DNA of 64,000 bases from JAKOVR01 sp031415655 (GCA_031415655.1 JANOSD010000033.1:1-64000), one strand, 5' to 3'; shown: positions 42,280 through 50,983, counted from the stretch's first letter. Made by a program: numbers and translations. The notes: generated by a model from the letters alone, not told the origin.

Positions 42280-43875
42280 ATGCCCCGCCCCGGGTTCGTG
42301 CTCGACGTCGACAAGTCCACCCCACCGATCCTGTTCCACCACGGTGAGCAGTTCCGTCTGGAGCGGCTGCCCGCCGGGCGCAGCCGAGTGATTTACCCGG
42401 CAGAGCCCATCGAAGCGCTCGAGGACCCCGAAGGTGCGATCCGCCACGCGCTGCTCAATCCAATGGGCGACTCCAAACCACTGCCGGATCTCCTCACGCC
42501 GGGCATGAAGCTCACCATTGCCTTCGACGACATCTCGCTGCCGCTCCCACAGATGCGCGCCCCGGATATCCGCCAGCGCATCATCGAGCAGGTGCTCGAC
42601 CTTGCCGCCGCCGCCGGGGTCGACGATGTCCACCTCATCGCCGCCTTGGCGCTGCACCGCCGCATGACCGAAACCGAACTACGTCATGCCCTTGGCGATC
42701 GCATCTACGACGCCTTCGCTCCCCACGGCACCCTCTACAACCACGACGCCGAGGATCCCGACAATCTCCTTTTCGTCGGCGAGACCAAACACGGCGAAGA
42801 GGTGGAGATCAACAAACGTGCCGCCGAGAGCGATCTCATCGTGTACGTCAACCTCAACATCGTCGCGATGGACGGCGGTTGGAAGAGCACCGCCACCGGC
42901 CTGTCGAGCTACCGAGCGATCCGTCATCACCACAACGTCAAGACCATGGAGCAGAGCAAGAGTTTCATGGACCGCCACAGTTCCGAGTTGCACCACAGCA
43001 ACTGGCGCCAGGGCAAGGTGTTACGCGACGCCGGCATCAAGATCTTCCAAATCGAGACCACCATCAACAACAACACCTTCGGCACTGACGGTCCTCTTTC
43101 CGTGCTCCAAAAGCGCGAATGGGAATGGTCGGCCAAGGATCGAATCACGTTCCTGGGCATGCAGAAGGGGCTCGACGTGATGTCGGCCAAGCAGCGCCGC
43201 TCGGCGTTCCACTCGTGGCGGGCGCCCTACGGTCTCACGTCGGTGCAGGCTGGCGAGGTGGAAGCCGTGCACGAGGTCACACTCAAACACTGTTTCGATC
43301 AACACCTCGTGGCTGTAGAGGGCCAGACCGACGTGCTCACGATGGGACTGCCATTCATCTGCCCCTACAACGTGAACTCGGTGATGAACCCGATCCTCGT
43401 GATGTGCCTCGGGCTCGGCTACTTCTTCAATCTGTATCGCGGCAAGCCCCTTGTGCGCGAAGGCGGGGTGCTGATCATGAGCCACCCCACACCATGGGAC
43501 TTCCACCCGGTGCACCACCCCAGCTACATCGACTTTTTCGAGCAAGTACTGGCTGACACCACCGACCCGGCGGAGATCGAGCAGCGCTACGAGAAGCAGT
43601 TCGCCGAGGATGAGTGGTATCGACACCTCTACCGAACCAGCTACGCCTACCACGGCGTGCACCCGTTCTACATGTGGTACTGGGGAGCGCATGCCCTCAA
43701 ACACCTCGGCCGCGTGATCATCGTGGGCGGCGACCCCAAGTCGGTCCGCCGGCTCGGGTTCATGCCCGCCTCCACACTGCAAGATGCGCTGGAGATGGCC
43801 ACGGACGTGGTGGGTCCGCAGCCAACCATCACCCACCTCCACAACCCACCGATCCTGATGGCCGACGTGTCGTGA
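42280..43875 (+). CDS. LarA/DUF2088-family protein (nickel-pincer racemase-like)
   Basis: A 531-aa protein. AAGGAG well spaced from ATG 42280 fixes the start. The N-terminal domain resembles LarA: LTIAFDDISLPLPQMRAPDI corresponds to the conserved D-x-(T/S)-x-P-x-P region, and DGGWKSTATGLSSYRAIRHH aligns with the LarA lysine and following His that hold the nickel-pincer cofactor. It is about 100 aa longer than LarA. Known members racemise or epimerise hydroxy acids. No larB/C/E genes are in the window, so cofactor supply must come from elsewhere, or this is a divergent member. Its place between an alcohol dehydrogenase and PlsC suggests a lipid-related hydroxy substrate. Confidence 0.75.
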   Translation: MPRPGFVLDVDKSTPPILFHHGEQFRLERLPAGRSRVIYPAEPIEALEDPEGAIRHALLNPMGDSKPLPDLLTPGMKLTIAFDDISLPLPQMRAPDIRQRIIEQVLDLAAAAGVDDVHLIAALALHRRMTETELRHALGDRIYDAFAPHGTLYNHDAEDPDNLLFVGETKHGEEVEINKRAAESDLIVYVNLNIVAMDGGWKSTATGLSSYRAIRHHHNVKTMEQSKSFMDRHSSELHHSNWRQGKVLRDAGIKIFQIETTINNNTFGTDGPLSVLQKREWEWSAKDRITFLGMQKGLDVMSAKQRRSAFHSWRAPYGLTSVQAGEVEAVHEVTLKHCFDQHLVAVEGQTDVLTMGLPFICPYNVNSVMNPILVMCLGLGYFFNLYRGKPLVREGGVLIMSHPTPWDFHPVHHPSYIDFFEQVLADTTDPAEIEQRYEKQFAEDEWYRHLYRTSYAYHGVHPFYMWYWGAHALKHLGRVIIVGGDPKSVRRLGFMPASTLQDALEMATDVVGPQPTITHLHNPPILMADVS

Positions 43876-44849
43876 GCAAACCCACCCGGCTCCCCGTGAA
43901 CGGCCGCTCGTTGGGCGAGCTGGCGGTGCGCGCGGCGCGGAACTCAGGTGCCACAGCGTGGCGCAACGCGCCGTTCCCATTGCGGGCCCCCACGGTGCCC
44001 GATGGGGTCACCCCCCTTCGACCTAAGGCGAAACTCGGCGCCGACTACGACACGGAATGGGCGAGGAGTTATCCCGCCCGGTTTGCTCGGGTGCTCTTGG
44101 TAGAGGGCCTCGTCCGACCCATGATGGACATTCTCGCCGCACCCAAGATCGATGGCGTCGATCGTCTCCACGACCTCGACGGCCCCGTGATCTTCGCCGC
44201 CAACCATCACAGCCACGTCGACACACCCCTGCTGTTGGCCACGATCCCGGAACCATGGCAGCACCACCTTGCCATCGTCGCCGGGGCGGACTACTTCTTC
44301 GGCAACCGACTCACCGCACCGCTCAGCGCGCTGGCGATCGGTGCGATTCCCATGGAGCGAAACAAGGTAAACCGCAAGTCCGCCGACGATGCCGCCGCGC
44401 TGCTCGACGACGGCTGGAGCCTGCTCATCTTCCCTGAAGGGGGTCGTTCTCCCGATGGCTGGGGACAAGCCTTCCGTCCCGGTGCCGGCTACCTGTCGTT
44501 TCGATGCGGTGTGCCCGTGGTGCCGATCCACCTGGAAGGCACCGGCGACATCCTCCGCAAAGGGCGAACGTTTCCCAAACCCGGGCGCACCACGATCACC
44601 TTCGGCTCGCCGTTACGCCCAGCTGAGGACGAAGACTCCCGAACCTTTGCGGCGCGCATCCAGGCCACCGTCGAACAGCTCGCCGACGAAACCACCACCG
44701 ACTGGTTCAACGCTCGCCGCCGTGCCCATGCCGGCACCACTCCGTCACTCGTCGGCCCCGACACTGTCGGCGCGTGGCGACGCACCTGGCAGCTCGGCGC
44801 CAACACCCCGAAACGAGCCCGCTCTCAACGGAGCTGGCCCAAGCTCTGA
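43872..44849 (+). CDS. 1-acyl-glycerol-3-phosphate acyltransferase-like (PlsC) protein
   Basis: A 325-aa acyltransferase. Block I NHHSHVD is at residues 111-117, block III FPEGGRS follows, and PVVPIHLEGT forms block IV. An N-terminal ~70-residue extension precedes the domain. GTG 43872 overlaps the LarA-like stop (GTGA). PlsC-type enzymes move an acyl group from CoA or ACP to a hydroxyl. In this operon the acceptor could be an unusual glycerol or alkyl phosphate rather than ordinary lysophosphatidate. Last gene of the reductase-HAD operon. Confidence 0.9.
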   Translation: MSKPTRLPVNGRSLGELAVRAARNSGATAWRNAPFPLRAPTVPDGVTPLRPKAKLGADYDTEWARSYPARFARVLLVEGLVRPMMDILAAPKIDGVDRLHDLDGPVIFAANHHSHVDTPLLLATIPEPWQHHLAIVAGADYFFGNRLTAPLSALAIGAIPMERNKVNRKSADDAAALLDDGWSLLIFPEGGRSPDGWGQAFRPGAGYLSFRCGVPVVPIHLEGTGDILRKGRTFPKPGRTTITFGSPLRPAEDEDSRTFAARIQATVEQLADETTTDWFNARRRAHAGTTPSLVGPDTVGAWRRTWQLGANTPKRARSQRSWPKL

Positions 44850-44872
44850 TCGTTCGAGGCGTAGTTTCACGC

Positions 44873-44907
44873 GGCGTAGCCCCAGCCCGAATGGCCGGGG
44901 CTACGCC
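44873..44907. terminator. Bidirectional hairpin between plsC and a lipoprotein gene
   Basis: An 11-bp perfect stem (ggcgtagcccc / ggggctacgcc) around a 13-nt loop in the 75-bp convergent gap. There is no strong T run, but the position fits termination from both sides. Confidence 0.6.
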
Positions 44908-44924
44908 AAGAACGATGCAAAGGG

Positions 44925-45230
44925 CTACGGCTTTGGTGTGGTCACCGTCGCTGGATCGAGTCCGAATTCCTTTATCGCGCAGTCGCCGCTCAACTTGGCC
45001 AGCTTGTCGGAATCTTCTGTCTTCATTTCTGAGAAGCGCGGAATTTCGACGTTCTGCTTCTTCATTTCGTCGATGATGCACTGAGCCGTCGAATCCTTGA
45101 TGCCGTTCTTGACCAGTTCCGCCTTGAACTCCTCAGGCGTGGCCTTGGAGGAGCAACCGCCGACGGCGGCGCCGCCGAGAATCGAAGCGCCAATCGCGAG
45201 GCTCGCGAACAGCTTGCGTGTGGGTGACAT
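44925..45230 (-). CDS. Small lipoprotein, tandem paralogue A
   Basis: A 101-aa secreted lipoprotein with signal KLFASLAIGASILGGAAVGG and the lipobox Cys directly after. The mature part is about 75 aa, charged and helical, with two Cys (AQCIID and GDCAIKEFG) that could form a disulfide. It is a paralogue of the gene at 45475 with a near-identical signal peptide and a conserved ~65-bp leader. No known family; function unknown. Confidence 0.8.
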   Translation of the reverse strand: MSPTRKLFASLAIGASILGGAAVGGCSSKATPEEFKAELVKNGIKDSTAQCIIDEMKKQNVEIPRFSEMKTEDSDKLAKLSGDCAIKEFGLDPATVTTPKP

Positions 45231-45294
45231 GGAATGCCCTTTCGTTGCTCTGCCCAGCGCTCGCCGCTGGCATCAGGTTTTGCGACTGTACCCA
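45231..45294 (-). promoter_or_regulatory. Conserved leader of lipoprotein A with RNA hairpin
   Basis: The ~64 bp upstream of the start match the leader of the paralogue (45820-45884) at most positions, ending in AAAGGGCATT near the start codon. A 6-bp stem (CCAGCG / CGCTGG) lies in the middle. In the other copy one pair changes from A-U to G-U, so the pairing is kept. Confidence 0.55.
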
Positions 45295-45418
45295 ACCCGG
45301 CGAAGGCAGTTCGGCGATGCCGCGGGGGTCGACCACACCACTGGCAACCTCACCTACGCCGAGGCCGCCGATCGCGATGCATGGAACTTGCCCAACCACT
45401 GACCGTTCGCGACGTGGA

Positions 45419-45462
45419 AGCGGTGCTGCCCCGAAGGCCGAAACGCCCGGCGCAGCACCGAA
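45419..45462 (-). terminator. Hairpin downstream of lipoprotein B
   Basis: Arms cggtgctgc and gcagcaccg flank a GC-rich loop, just after the stop of the gene at 45475 and before the leader of lipoprotein A. Probably a transcription terminator; no strong T run is seen. Confidence 0.45.
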
Positions 45463-45474
45463 CCCGCGGAACTT

Positions 45475-45819
45475 TCAGCTGCCAGACGGTGGGATGCTGA
45501 TTTGCGAGGCCGCCTCGGTGACGCACTTAGTGCTCGCTGCCTCGACCTGCGCGTTCTCCTCGGCAGTCGCTTCTCCACGCTTACGGAACTTGAAGCTCTT
45601 CTTGTCGAGTTCGTCAACGATGCAGCTGATCGTCTTGTCGGTCATCACCGCTTGGAGCTGAGGATTCGACTTCATTTGAGGATCGTCCTTGATTTGCGCG
45701 GTGAAATCCGCCTTGAACTCCTCCTTCGTCATGGAGTTGGAGCAGCCGCCGAGTGCCGCGCCGCCGAGAATTGAAGCGCCGATCACGAGGCTCGCGAATA
45801 GCTTGTGTGTAGGTGCCAT
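45475..45819 (-). CDS. Small lipoprotein, tandem paralogue B
   Basis: A 114-aa lipoprotein with signal KLFASLVIGASILGGAALGG followed by the lipobox Cys, and a charged mature domain with two Cys (TISCIVDEL and STKCVTEAAS). It shares signal peptide, cysteine layout and leader with the gene at 44925, but the mature sequences have diverged strongly (KEEFKADF versus PEEFKAEL is the clearest shared segment). A tandem duplication followed by divergence is the simplest reading. Confidence 0.8.
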   Translation of the reverse strand: MAPTHKLFASLVIGASILGGAALGGCSNSMTKEEFKADFTAQIKDDPQMKSNPQLQAVMTDKTISCIVDELDKKSFKFRKRGEATAEENAQVEAASTKCVTEAASQISIPPSGS

Positions 45820-45884
45820 GAAATGCCCTTTCGTTGCCGTGCCCAGCGCTCGCCGCCGGCATCAGGATGTGCGACTGTACCCAA
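45820..45884 (-). promoter_or_regulatory. Conserved leader of lipoprotein B with RNA hairpin
   Basis: Counterpart of 45231-45294. The hairpin arms are CCGGCG / CGCTGG, with one G-U pair replacing A-U. Conservation of non-coding sequence next to diverged coding sequence suggests a shared control. Confidence 0.55.
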
Positions 45885-45945
45885 GGTGACAAAGACAGTC
45901 CGGCGATGAGGCCGTGGGCGACCACATCAACGGCACTCTCGCAAA

Positions 45946-46443
45946 CTATGAGCCCGCCGGTCGCGATGCGGGGCAGGCGGTGTTTTTCCACTTCACCACG
46001 ATCTCGTTGGCTTTGCGACCATCACTGCCGCCCAGTTTCGATAACTGCCCGGCGTTGTCGGCTTGAAAGCGCAACGCGTAGTCGACGGCGGGCGGTGGAG
46101 AAAAGGTGCGGAGGCGCTCTAGTGCTGCCGTCGCCTGATTGCGCGGGTCGGCCACAGATCGTGATGTCGTTTCAACACTGGTCCCGGTCGAGTCAGAACC
46201 CGGAGGCAAGGCCGCCACGGTGGCGTTGAGCAGCTCCGAATAGCTGATGGTGAGATCGGCGCACTCCGCCAACGTGCGCATCGAAACTCCGCTCACGTCC
46301 ACGGTGGCGGGATCCGGCATCGAGTCGATCGGCGGATCGCTGCAGGCAATGGGCACAATCGCAAGGGCACCAACGAGGACCGAGATCACCAGCCTCGGCG
46401 AGCGGGCCGGCCAAACCGTCCCCCTATCGTTTTCCCCGCTCAC
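45946..46443 (-). CDS. Predicted lipoprotein of unknown function
   Basis: A 165-aa protein from GTG 46443, which overlaps the stop of the upstream gene (GTGA). Signal segment LVISVLVGALAIVPIACSDP ends in a lipobox Cys. The mature part is helical (LAECADLTISYSELLNATVA, NQATAALERLRTFSPPPAVD). No family recognised. The coupling suggests it works with the upstream lipoprotein. Confidence 0.75.
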   Translation of the reverse strand: MSGENDRGTVWPARSPRLVISVLVGALAIVPIACSDPPIDSMPDPATVDVSGVSMRTLAECADLTISYSELLNATVAALPPGSDSTGTSVETTSRSVADPRNQATAALERLRTFSPPPAVDYALRFQADNAGQLSKLGGSDGRKANEIVVKWKNTACPASRPAGS

Positions 46444-47042
46444 GGAACCGGGACCGCGGTTCCCGATGCCGCCAACCCCGCATAACGGTCGGCACAGCGC
46501 AGCTCCTTGGTGCGATCGCCGCAGGTCTGCCCGAACACCTCGTACTCCGAACCTACCGGTGCCGCTTCGAATAGTCGGTCGCACGATTCCCCACTACCTC
46601 GCGCGCAAGAATCCCAGAGAAGATCGAGTTGCACATCCTCACCCTTCTTCATCGGCTGCTGCCGCTCGCGTTGAATCTCATCGCTCTTTCGCGCCAGTTC
46701 GGTGCCACGAGTGCGCCCCAGCGACGCCACCCCGGCACAGTCGATCCGAATCACCGTGAGACGATCGAGTTGCGGCGCGGCCACGGTCGCATCCGGGGCC
46801 AACACTCCCGAACCAAGTTGTTCGGCGGTTCGGTCCACGTAACATTCCGCCTGCTGCACGGTGAATCGACCGCCGCCGTCGGCGACGACCCGCTGCACCG
46901 TGGCGTCACGATCGAACGGCGGATCGGAGGTGCAACTTGCGCCTAGTGCCGTCACCGCGGCGACGGCAAACAACATCCCAACCGAACCGAATCGCGGCGG
47001 CGTACCACGTGAAACAAGAGACAGCCGGCGCACAACGAACAC
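46440..47042 (-). CDS. Cys-rich predicted lipoprotein of unknown function
   Basis: A 200-aa protein. Hydrophobic signal LFAVAAVTALGASC gives a lipobox Cys; the exact start (47042 or an internal ATG) is uncertain. The C-terminal half contains LLWDSCARGSGESCDRLFEA, then EVFGQTCGDR and LRCADRY. This cysteine-containing module recurs in actinobacterial exported proteins, often after membrane domains. An extra N-terminal part with CYVDRTAEQLG precedes it. Role unknown. Confidence 0.75.
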   Translation of the reverse strand: MFVVRRLSLVSRGTPPRFGSVGMLFAVAAVTALGASCTSDPPFDRDATVQRVVADGGGRFTVQQAECYVDRTAEQLGSGVLAPDATVAAPQLDRLTVIRIDCAGVASLGRTRGTELARKSDEIQRERQQPMKKGEDVQLDLLWDSCARGSGESCDRLFEAAPVGSEYEVFGQTCGDRTKELRCADRYAGLAASGTAVPVP

Positions 47043-47160
47043 TGTTGCACCGTAGCGGCCACGGGCGCCTCAACGGGCCCACCGGCAGCTCTCGACGAAC
47101 AGGGGAACCGACCGGCGGAGGTTCGGTCAGGCCCAGGGAATCGGCAGCTACGATTGGTCG

Positions 47161-47775
47161 ATGTCGAACACTCCGCCCGGAGGGTGGGCCAATCCCGATC
47201 ACACCGAGGGAGATCAATCTGTTCCTGGGTGGGGAGTTCCTCCCCAACCTTCGGCCCCGCAGGCTGGGCCTCCTCCCCCCGGTCCCTCACCCGCCTATGG
47301 CGCGCCCCCTCCCTACGGTGGTCCGCCGTCATTCGGTTCGTCACCCAGCTACGGGCAACCACCCGGATACGGGCAACCACCCGGATACGGGCAACCACCC
47401 GGATACGGTCCACCACCCGGATACGGTCCACCACCCGGATACGGTCCACCGCCGGGATACGGCCAACCCCCCGGCTACGGTCCACCCACCGGCTACGACT
47501 CGCCCTATTCCTTCGGGTACGGCACCATGTCCCCGAGCACGGAAACACTGGCCACCCTGTCCCTCTGTCTTTCCATCGTGGGTGTCCTTTTCATGTGCTG
47601 CTGGATCGGGGCAGCCGGCACCATTGCCGGCGTGATCACCGGTGTAATTGCCCGAAAGAAGATCGCCGAGTCGAATGGCATGCTCACCGGCGACGGTTTG
47701 GCCCTTGCCGGCATCATCGTCGGTGCGATTGGGACCGTTTTGGTCGTTGGGGTGGTCGTGTTGTCGCTGGTCTGA
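47161..47775 (+). CDS. DUF4190-like membrane protein with PPGYG repeats
   Basis: A 204-aa protein. The first ~125 residues are a Pro/Gly/Tyr-rich disordered region with about nine PPGYGQ/P repeats. The C-terminal domain has two membrane helices with a short loop (LATLSLCLSIVGVLFMCCWI and the LALAGIIVGAIGTVLVVGVV segment) and IARKKIAESNGMLTGDG, the DUF4190 layout. Function unknown; DUF4190 proteins often pair with Cys-rich exported proteins like the divergent neighbour. Confidence 0.82.
   Translation: MSNTPPGGWANPDHTEGDQSVPGWGVPPQPSAPQAGPPPPGPSPAYGAPPPYGGPPSFGSSPSYGQPPGYGQPPGYGQPPGYGPPPGYGPPPGYGPPPGYGQPPGYGPPTGYDSPYSFGYGTMSPSTETLATLSLCLSIVGVLFMCCWIGAAGTIAGVITGVIARKKIAESNGMLTGDGLALAGIIVGAIGTVLVVGVVVLSLV
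47346..47481. repeat. 18-bp coding minisatellite (PPGYG repeats)
   Basis: About seven or eight 18-bp units of the form tacgggcaaccacccgga or tacggtccaccacccgga, in frame. Adjacent units are identical within two subtypes, which suggests recent expansion by slippage. Confidence 0.9.
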
Positions 47776-47818
47776 AACACCGCCACCCTGCGTTGAGTTC
47801 GTAGGGCGATCGGATGAG

Positions 47819-48553
47819 CTACTCCACCAGTCGGAGGCCGCTGGGAGCCATCGACACGTCAGCGTGGGTGAGTTCCACCACGAATTCGGTGAGGTGACCA
47901 GGAAAAACGTGGGCGCTGAGGAGAACCGGCACATCGAGCGCTGATCGAGTTACTCGTTCGCACACCAGCACCGGCGAACCGTCGGGGATACCAAGTAGGT
48001 CGGCGTCGTGGGACGACGCGGCGGCGGCGCCGATGGTCTGGGTGGCGCTTCCAAGCGGCACACCGATGAGCTCGTAGAAGGGGGTACGGGCGACGTCGGC
48101 ACGACTGAGTTCGGCACCGTATTGCTCCGGGCACCAAACCGTAACCAAGGCAAACGGTGCACCGTCGGCCAGATTCAGCCGGCGCACGCGAAGTACAGAT
48201 CCTTCGCCGAGCACCTCCCGCACGCGAGCCGGCGGCGACGACAGAAACCGGAAGTCGAGCACACGACGTTCGCTGTGTACCCCTTCGTCGGCCAGTTGCC
48301 GCTCAATCGTTCCCAACCTTCCGAGCGACTGGCGAACCGGATCGGTGGCCGCGAACCAGCCGAAACCCTGGCGGGAATCAACGAGCCCTTCGTCCCGAAG
48401 TAACTCAAGCGCTCGTCGCACCGTCACCCGGGAGGCCGCGTACTCGCCCGACAGTTCCGATTCGGAGGGCAAGAGGCGGCCCGCACCAAAATCACCTTTC
48501 CCCAGCCGCACCCGAAGGTCATCGGCGATCAGCTGATATCTGGTCTGGCGCAC
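47819..48553 (-). CDS. GntR/HutC-family transcriptional regulator
   Basis: A 244-aa regulator. The winged HTH (LLPSESELSGEYAASRVTVR, then RALELLRDEGLVDSRQGFG) is followed by a UTRA ligand-binding domain (VLRVRRLNLADGAPFALVTV to the end). The GTG start lies inside or next to an 11-bp-spaced direct repeat (48552-48569), so autoregulation is likely. It is divergent from aconitase with a 73-bp gap, and may control it. Ligand unknown. Confidence 0.88.
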   Translation of the reverse strand: MRQTRYQLIADDLRVRLGKGDFGAGRLLPSESELSGEYAASRVTVRRALELLRDEGLVDSRQGFGWFAATDPVRQSLGRLGTIERQLADEGVHSERRVLDFRFLSSPPARVREVLGEGSVLRVRRLNLADGAPFALVTVWCPEQYGAELSRADVARTPFYELIGVPLGSATQTIGAAAASSHDADLLGIPDGSPVLVCERVTRSALDVPVLLSAHVFPGHLTEFVVELTHADVSMAPSGLRLVE

Positions 48554-48569
48554 TTGTCCTATACTTGTC
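48552..48569. promoter_or_regulatory. Direct repeat acttgtc in the GntR-aconitase divergent region
   Basis: acttgtc occurs twice, 11 bp apart (one helical turn), and flanks TATACT (48560-48565), a good -10 hexamer for plus-strand transcription toward aconitase. It also covers the GntR start region, so it is a likely operator and promoter. Confidence 0.45.
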
Positions 48570-48626
48570 TACATTGAGCGGTGAGGCAAGACCTTCGCCA
48601 CGAACACCGAGAACCCGAGGAGCCCC

Positions 48627-50903
48627 ATGACTGTGACCGCTGGAACCCCCATCGAACTCATCAACGAGGTATATGGACGGCTGCCAGGTCGGGTTGCCAT
48701 CGCCCGCGAACGCCTTGGCCGCTCACTCACCTTTGCGGAAAAGGTGCTCGCCAACCACCTGCGCGATCCGCAAAACCAAGAACTGGTGCGCGCAAAGAGC
48801 TATGCCGACCTCGACCCCGATCGTGTCGCCATGCAGGATGCCACCGCGCAGATGGCCCTCCTGCAGTTCATGACGGCCGGGCTTCCCCAGGTCGCGGTGC
48901 CATCCACGGTGCACTGCGACCACCTGATTCAGGCGAGAGAAAATGGGCGCGTCGACCTACTGGCGGCGATCGACACCAACGAGGAGGTCTACGACTTCCT
49001 CCAGTCGGTGAGCGCAAAATACGGCATCGGATTCTGGAAACCCGGAAGCGGCATCATTCATCAGGTGGTCCTTGAGCAGTACGCATTCCCGGGAGCGATG
49101 ATCATCGGGACCGACAGCCACACACCCAACGCCGGTGGATTGGGTACGGTCGCCATCGGCGTCGGCGGTGCCGATGCGGTCGATGTCATGACCGGATTCC
49201 CGTTCAATGTTCGGTGGCCCACCCTCATCGGGGTGCATCTCACCGGTGAACTCTCCGGGTGGGCGGCGCCGAAAGACGTCATCTTGAAGGTGGCCGAGAT
49301 ACTCACCGTGAAGGGCGGCACCGGAGCGATCGTGGAGTACTTCGGCTCCGGCGCCGACTCGATCAGCTGCACCGGCAAGGCCACCATCTGCAACATGGGG
49401 GCGGAGATCGGCGCCACCACTTCCCTTTTCGGCTACGACGCATCGATGGCGCGATATCTGGCGTCCACGGATCGTGCCGCCATCGCCGCTGCCGCCGATG
49501 CCGTTGCCGAGCACCTCGTCGCCGATCCCCATGTGCTCGAAAATCCCTCCGACTACTTCGACCAAGTGATCGAGATCGATCTCTCCACGCTCGAACCGCT
49601 GATCAACGGCCCGCACACCCCCGATCGGGCCCGGCCGGTCAGCGCACTTGGCGACGAGGCGGCAGCGGAAGGCTGGCCGGCCGAGATCAGCGCCGCACTC
49701 ATCGGATCCTGCACGAACTCCTCCTACGAGGACATCACTCGGGCCGCGTCGATCGCCCGCATGGCCTCGGCCGCCGGACTGACGGCGAAAACCAAACTCA
49801 TGGTGACGCCCGGGTCGGAACGGGTCCGGGCCACGATCGAACGCGATGGCCTGCTCGCCGACCTCGAAGCGATCGGCGCCACCGTTCTCGCCAACGCCTG
49901 CGGCCCCTGCATCGGTCAGTGGTCACGCCCTGACGTTCAGGAGGGCCAGGCCAACGTCATCGTCACGTCGTATAACCGCAACTTCCCCAAACGCAACGAC
50001 GGCTTGGCCTCCACCCTTGCGTTCGTCACATCGCCCGAAACCGTGATCGGCCTTGCGTTGGCTGGTCGGGTCGACTTCGACCCTCGCACCGACGTGCTCA
50101 TCGCGCCCGACGGTACCGAGGTCCGACTCACCGTGGGTGAAGGCGAGGAGCTCCCGGCCGCCGGGTTTGAGAGCGGCGACGCCGGGTTTGTGATGCCGCC
50201 AGTCGACGGCTCCGGGATCAGCGTGCAGGTGAGCCCCACCTCCGACCGCCTTCAGCTTCTCGAACCGTTCGCAGCATGGGACGGCAACGACTTTCTCAAC
50301 CTCCCGGTGCTCATGAAGGCAACGGGCAAGTGCACCACCGACCACATCTCCGCCGCCGGACCATGGCTTAAGTACCGCGGCCACCTCGAGAACATCTCCG
50401 GCAACCTCTTCATCGGCGCAACGAACGCGTTCACGGGCGAGACGGGTATCGGCAAGGACCAACTCGACGGTGAGCGCAAGCCCTTTCCGGATATCGCCAA
50501 GCACTACATGCAAGCCGGCCAGAGCTGGGTGGCGATCGGCGACGAGAACTACGGCGAGGGTTCCAGCCGAGAGCACGCCGCGATGGAGCCGCGTTATCGC
50601 GGCGCAAAGGTCGTGATCACCCGGAGCTTCGCGAGAATCCACGAGAGCAACCTCAAGAAACAAGGCGTGCTCCCCCTCACCTTCGCCGACCCCGCCGACT
50701 ACGACAAGATCGGGGAGGACGACCGCCTTTCGGTGGTCGGCTTGGCATCGCTCGCCCCCGATTTACCGGTCTCGGTGGTGATCACCGCTCCCGATGGCTC
50801 CACCACATCGATCGCCGGAAACCACACGATGTCCGATGAACAGATCGAGTGGTTCATCGCCGGCGGTGCGCTGAACATCATTCGCGCCAAGCAGCTCAGC
50901 TAA
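48627..50903 (+). CDS. acn: Aconitate hydratase (mitochondrial-type)
   Basis: TCA-cycle enzyme interconverting citrate and isocitrate through a [4Fe-4S] cluster. 758 aa. The three cluster cysteines are in ALIGSCTNSSYEDITR and LANACGPCIGQWSRP. Substrate-binding segments include DSHTPNAGGLGTVAIGVGG and the C-terminal swivel domain with GDENYGEGSSREHAAMEPR. Length and motifs match the mitochondrial-type (about 750-780 aa) rather than the ~900-aa AcnA. It is preceded by a divergent GntR gene. Confidence 0.96.
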   Translation: MTVTAGTPIELINEVYGRLPGRVAIARERLGRSLTFAEKVLANHLRDPQNQELVRAKSYADLDPDRVAMQDATAQMALLQFMTAGLPQVAVPSTVHCDHLIQARENGRVDLLAAIDTNEEVYDFLQSVSAKYGIGFWKPGSGIIHQVVLEQYAFPGAMIIGTDSHTPNAGGLGTVAIGVGGADAVDVMTGFPFNVRWPTLIGVHLTGELSGWAAPKDVILKVAEILTVKGGTGAIVEYFGSGADSISCTGKATICNMGAEIGATTSLFGYDASMARYLASTDRAAIAAAADAVAEHLVADPHVLENPSDYFDQVIEIDLSTLEPLINGPHTPDRARPVSALGDEAAAEGWPAEISAALIGSCTNSSYEDITRAASIARMASAAGLTAKTKLMVTPGSERVRATIERDGLLADLEAIGATVLANACGPCIGQWSRPDVQEGQANVIVTSYNRNFPKRNDGLASTLAFVTSPETVIGLALAGRVDFDPRTDVLIAPDGTEVRLTVGEGEELPAAGFESGDAGFVMPPVDGSGISVQVSPTSDRLQLLEPFAAWDGNDFLNLPVLMKATGKCTTDHISAAGPWLKYRGHLENISGNLFIGATNAFTGETGIGKDQLDGERKPFPDIAKHYMQAGQSWVAIGDENYGEGSSREHAAMEPRYRGAKVVITRSFARIHESNLKKQGVLPLTFADPADYDKIGEDDRLSVVGLASLAPDLPVSVVITAPDGSTTSIAGNHTMSDEQIEWFIAGGALNIIRAKQLS

Positions 50904-50983
50904 GGGTCCGGCGCACGTGGTCCCGCTTGCGGCACCCCCTCGCAAACAGCCTCCCGGCCAACGCCGGGCCAACACCTAACGGG

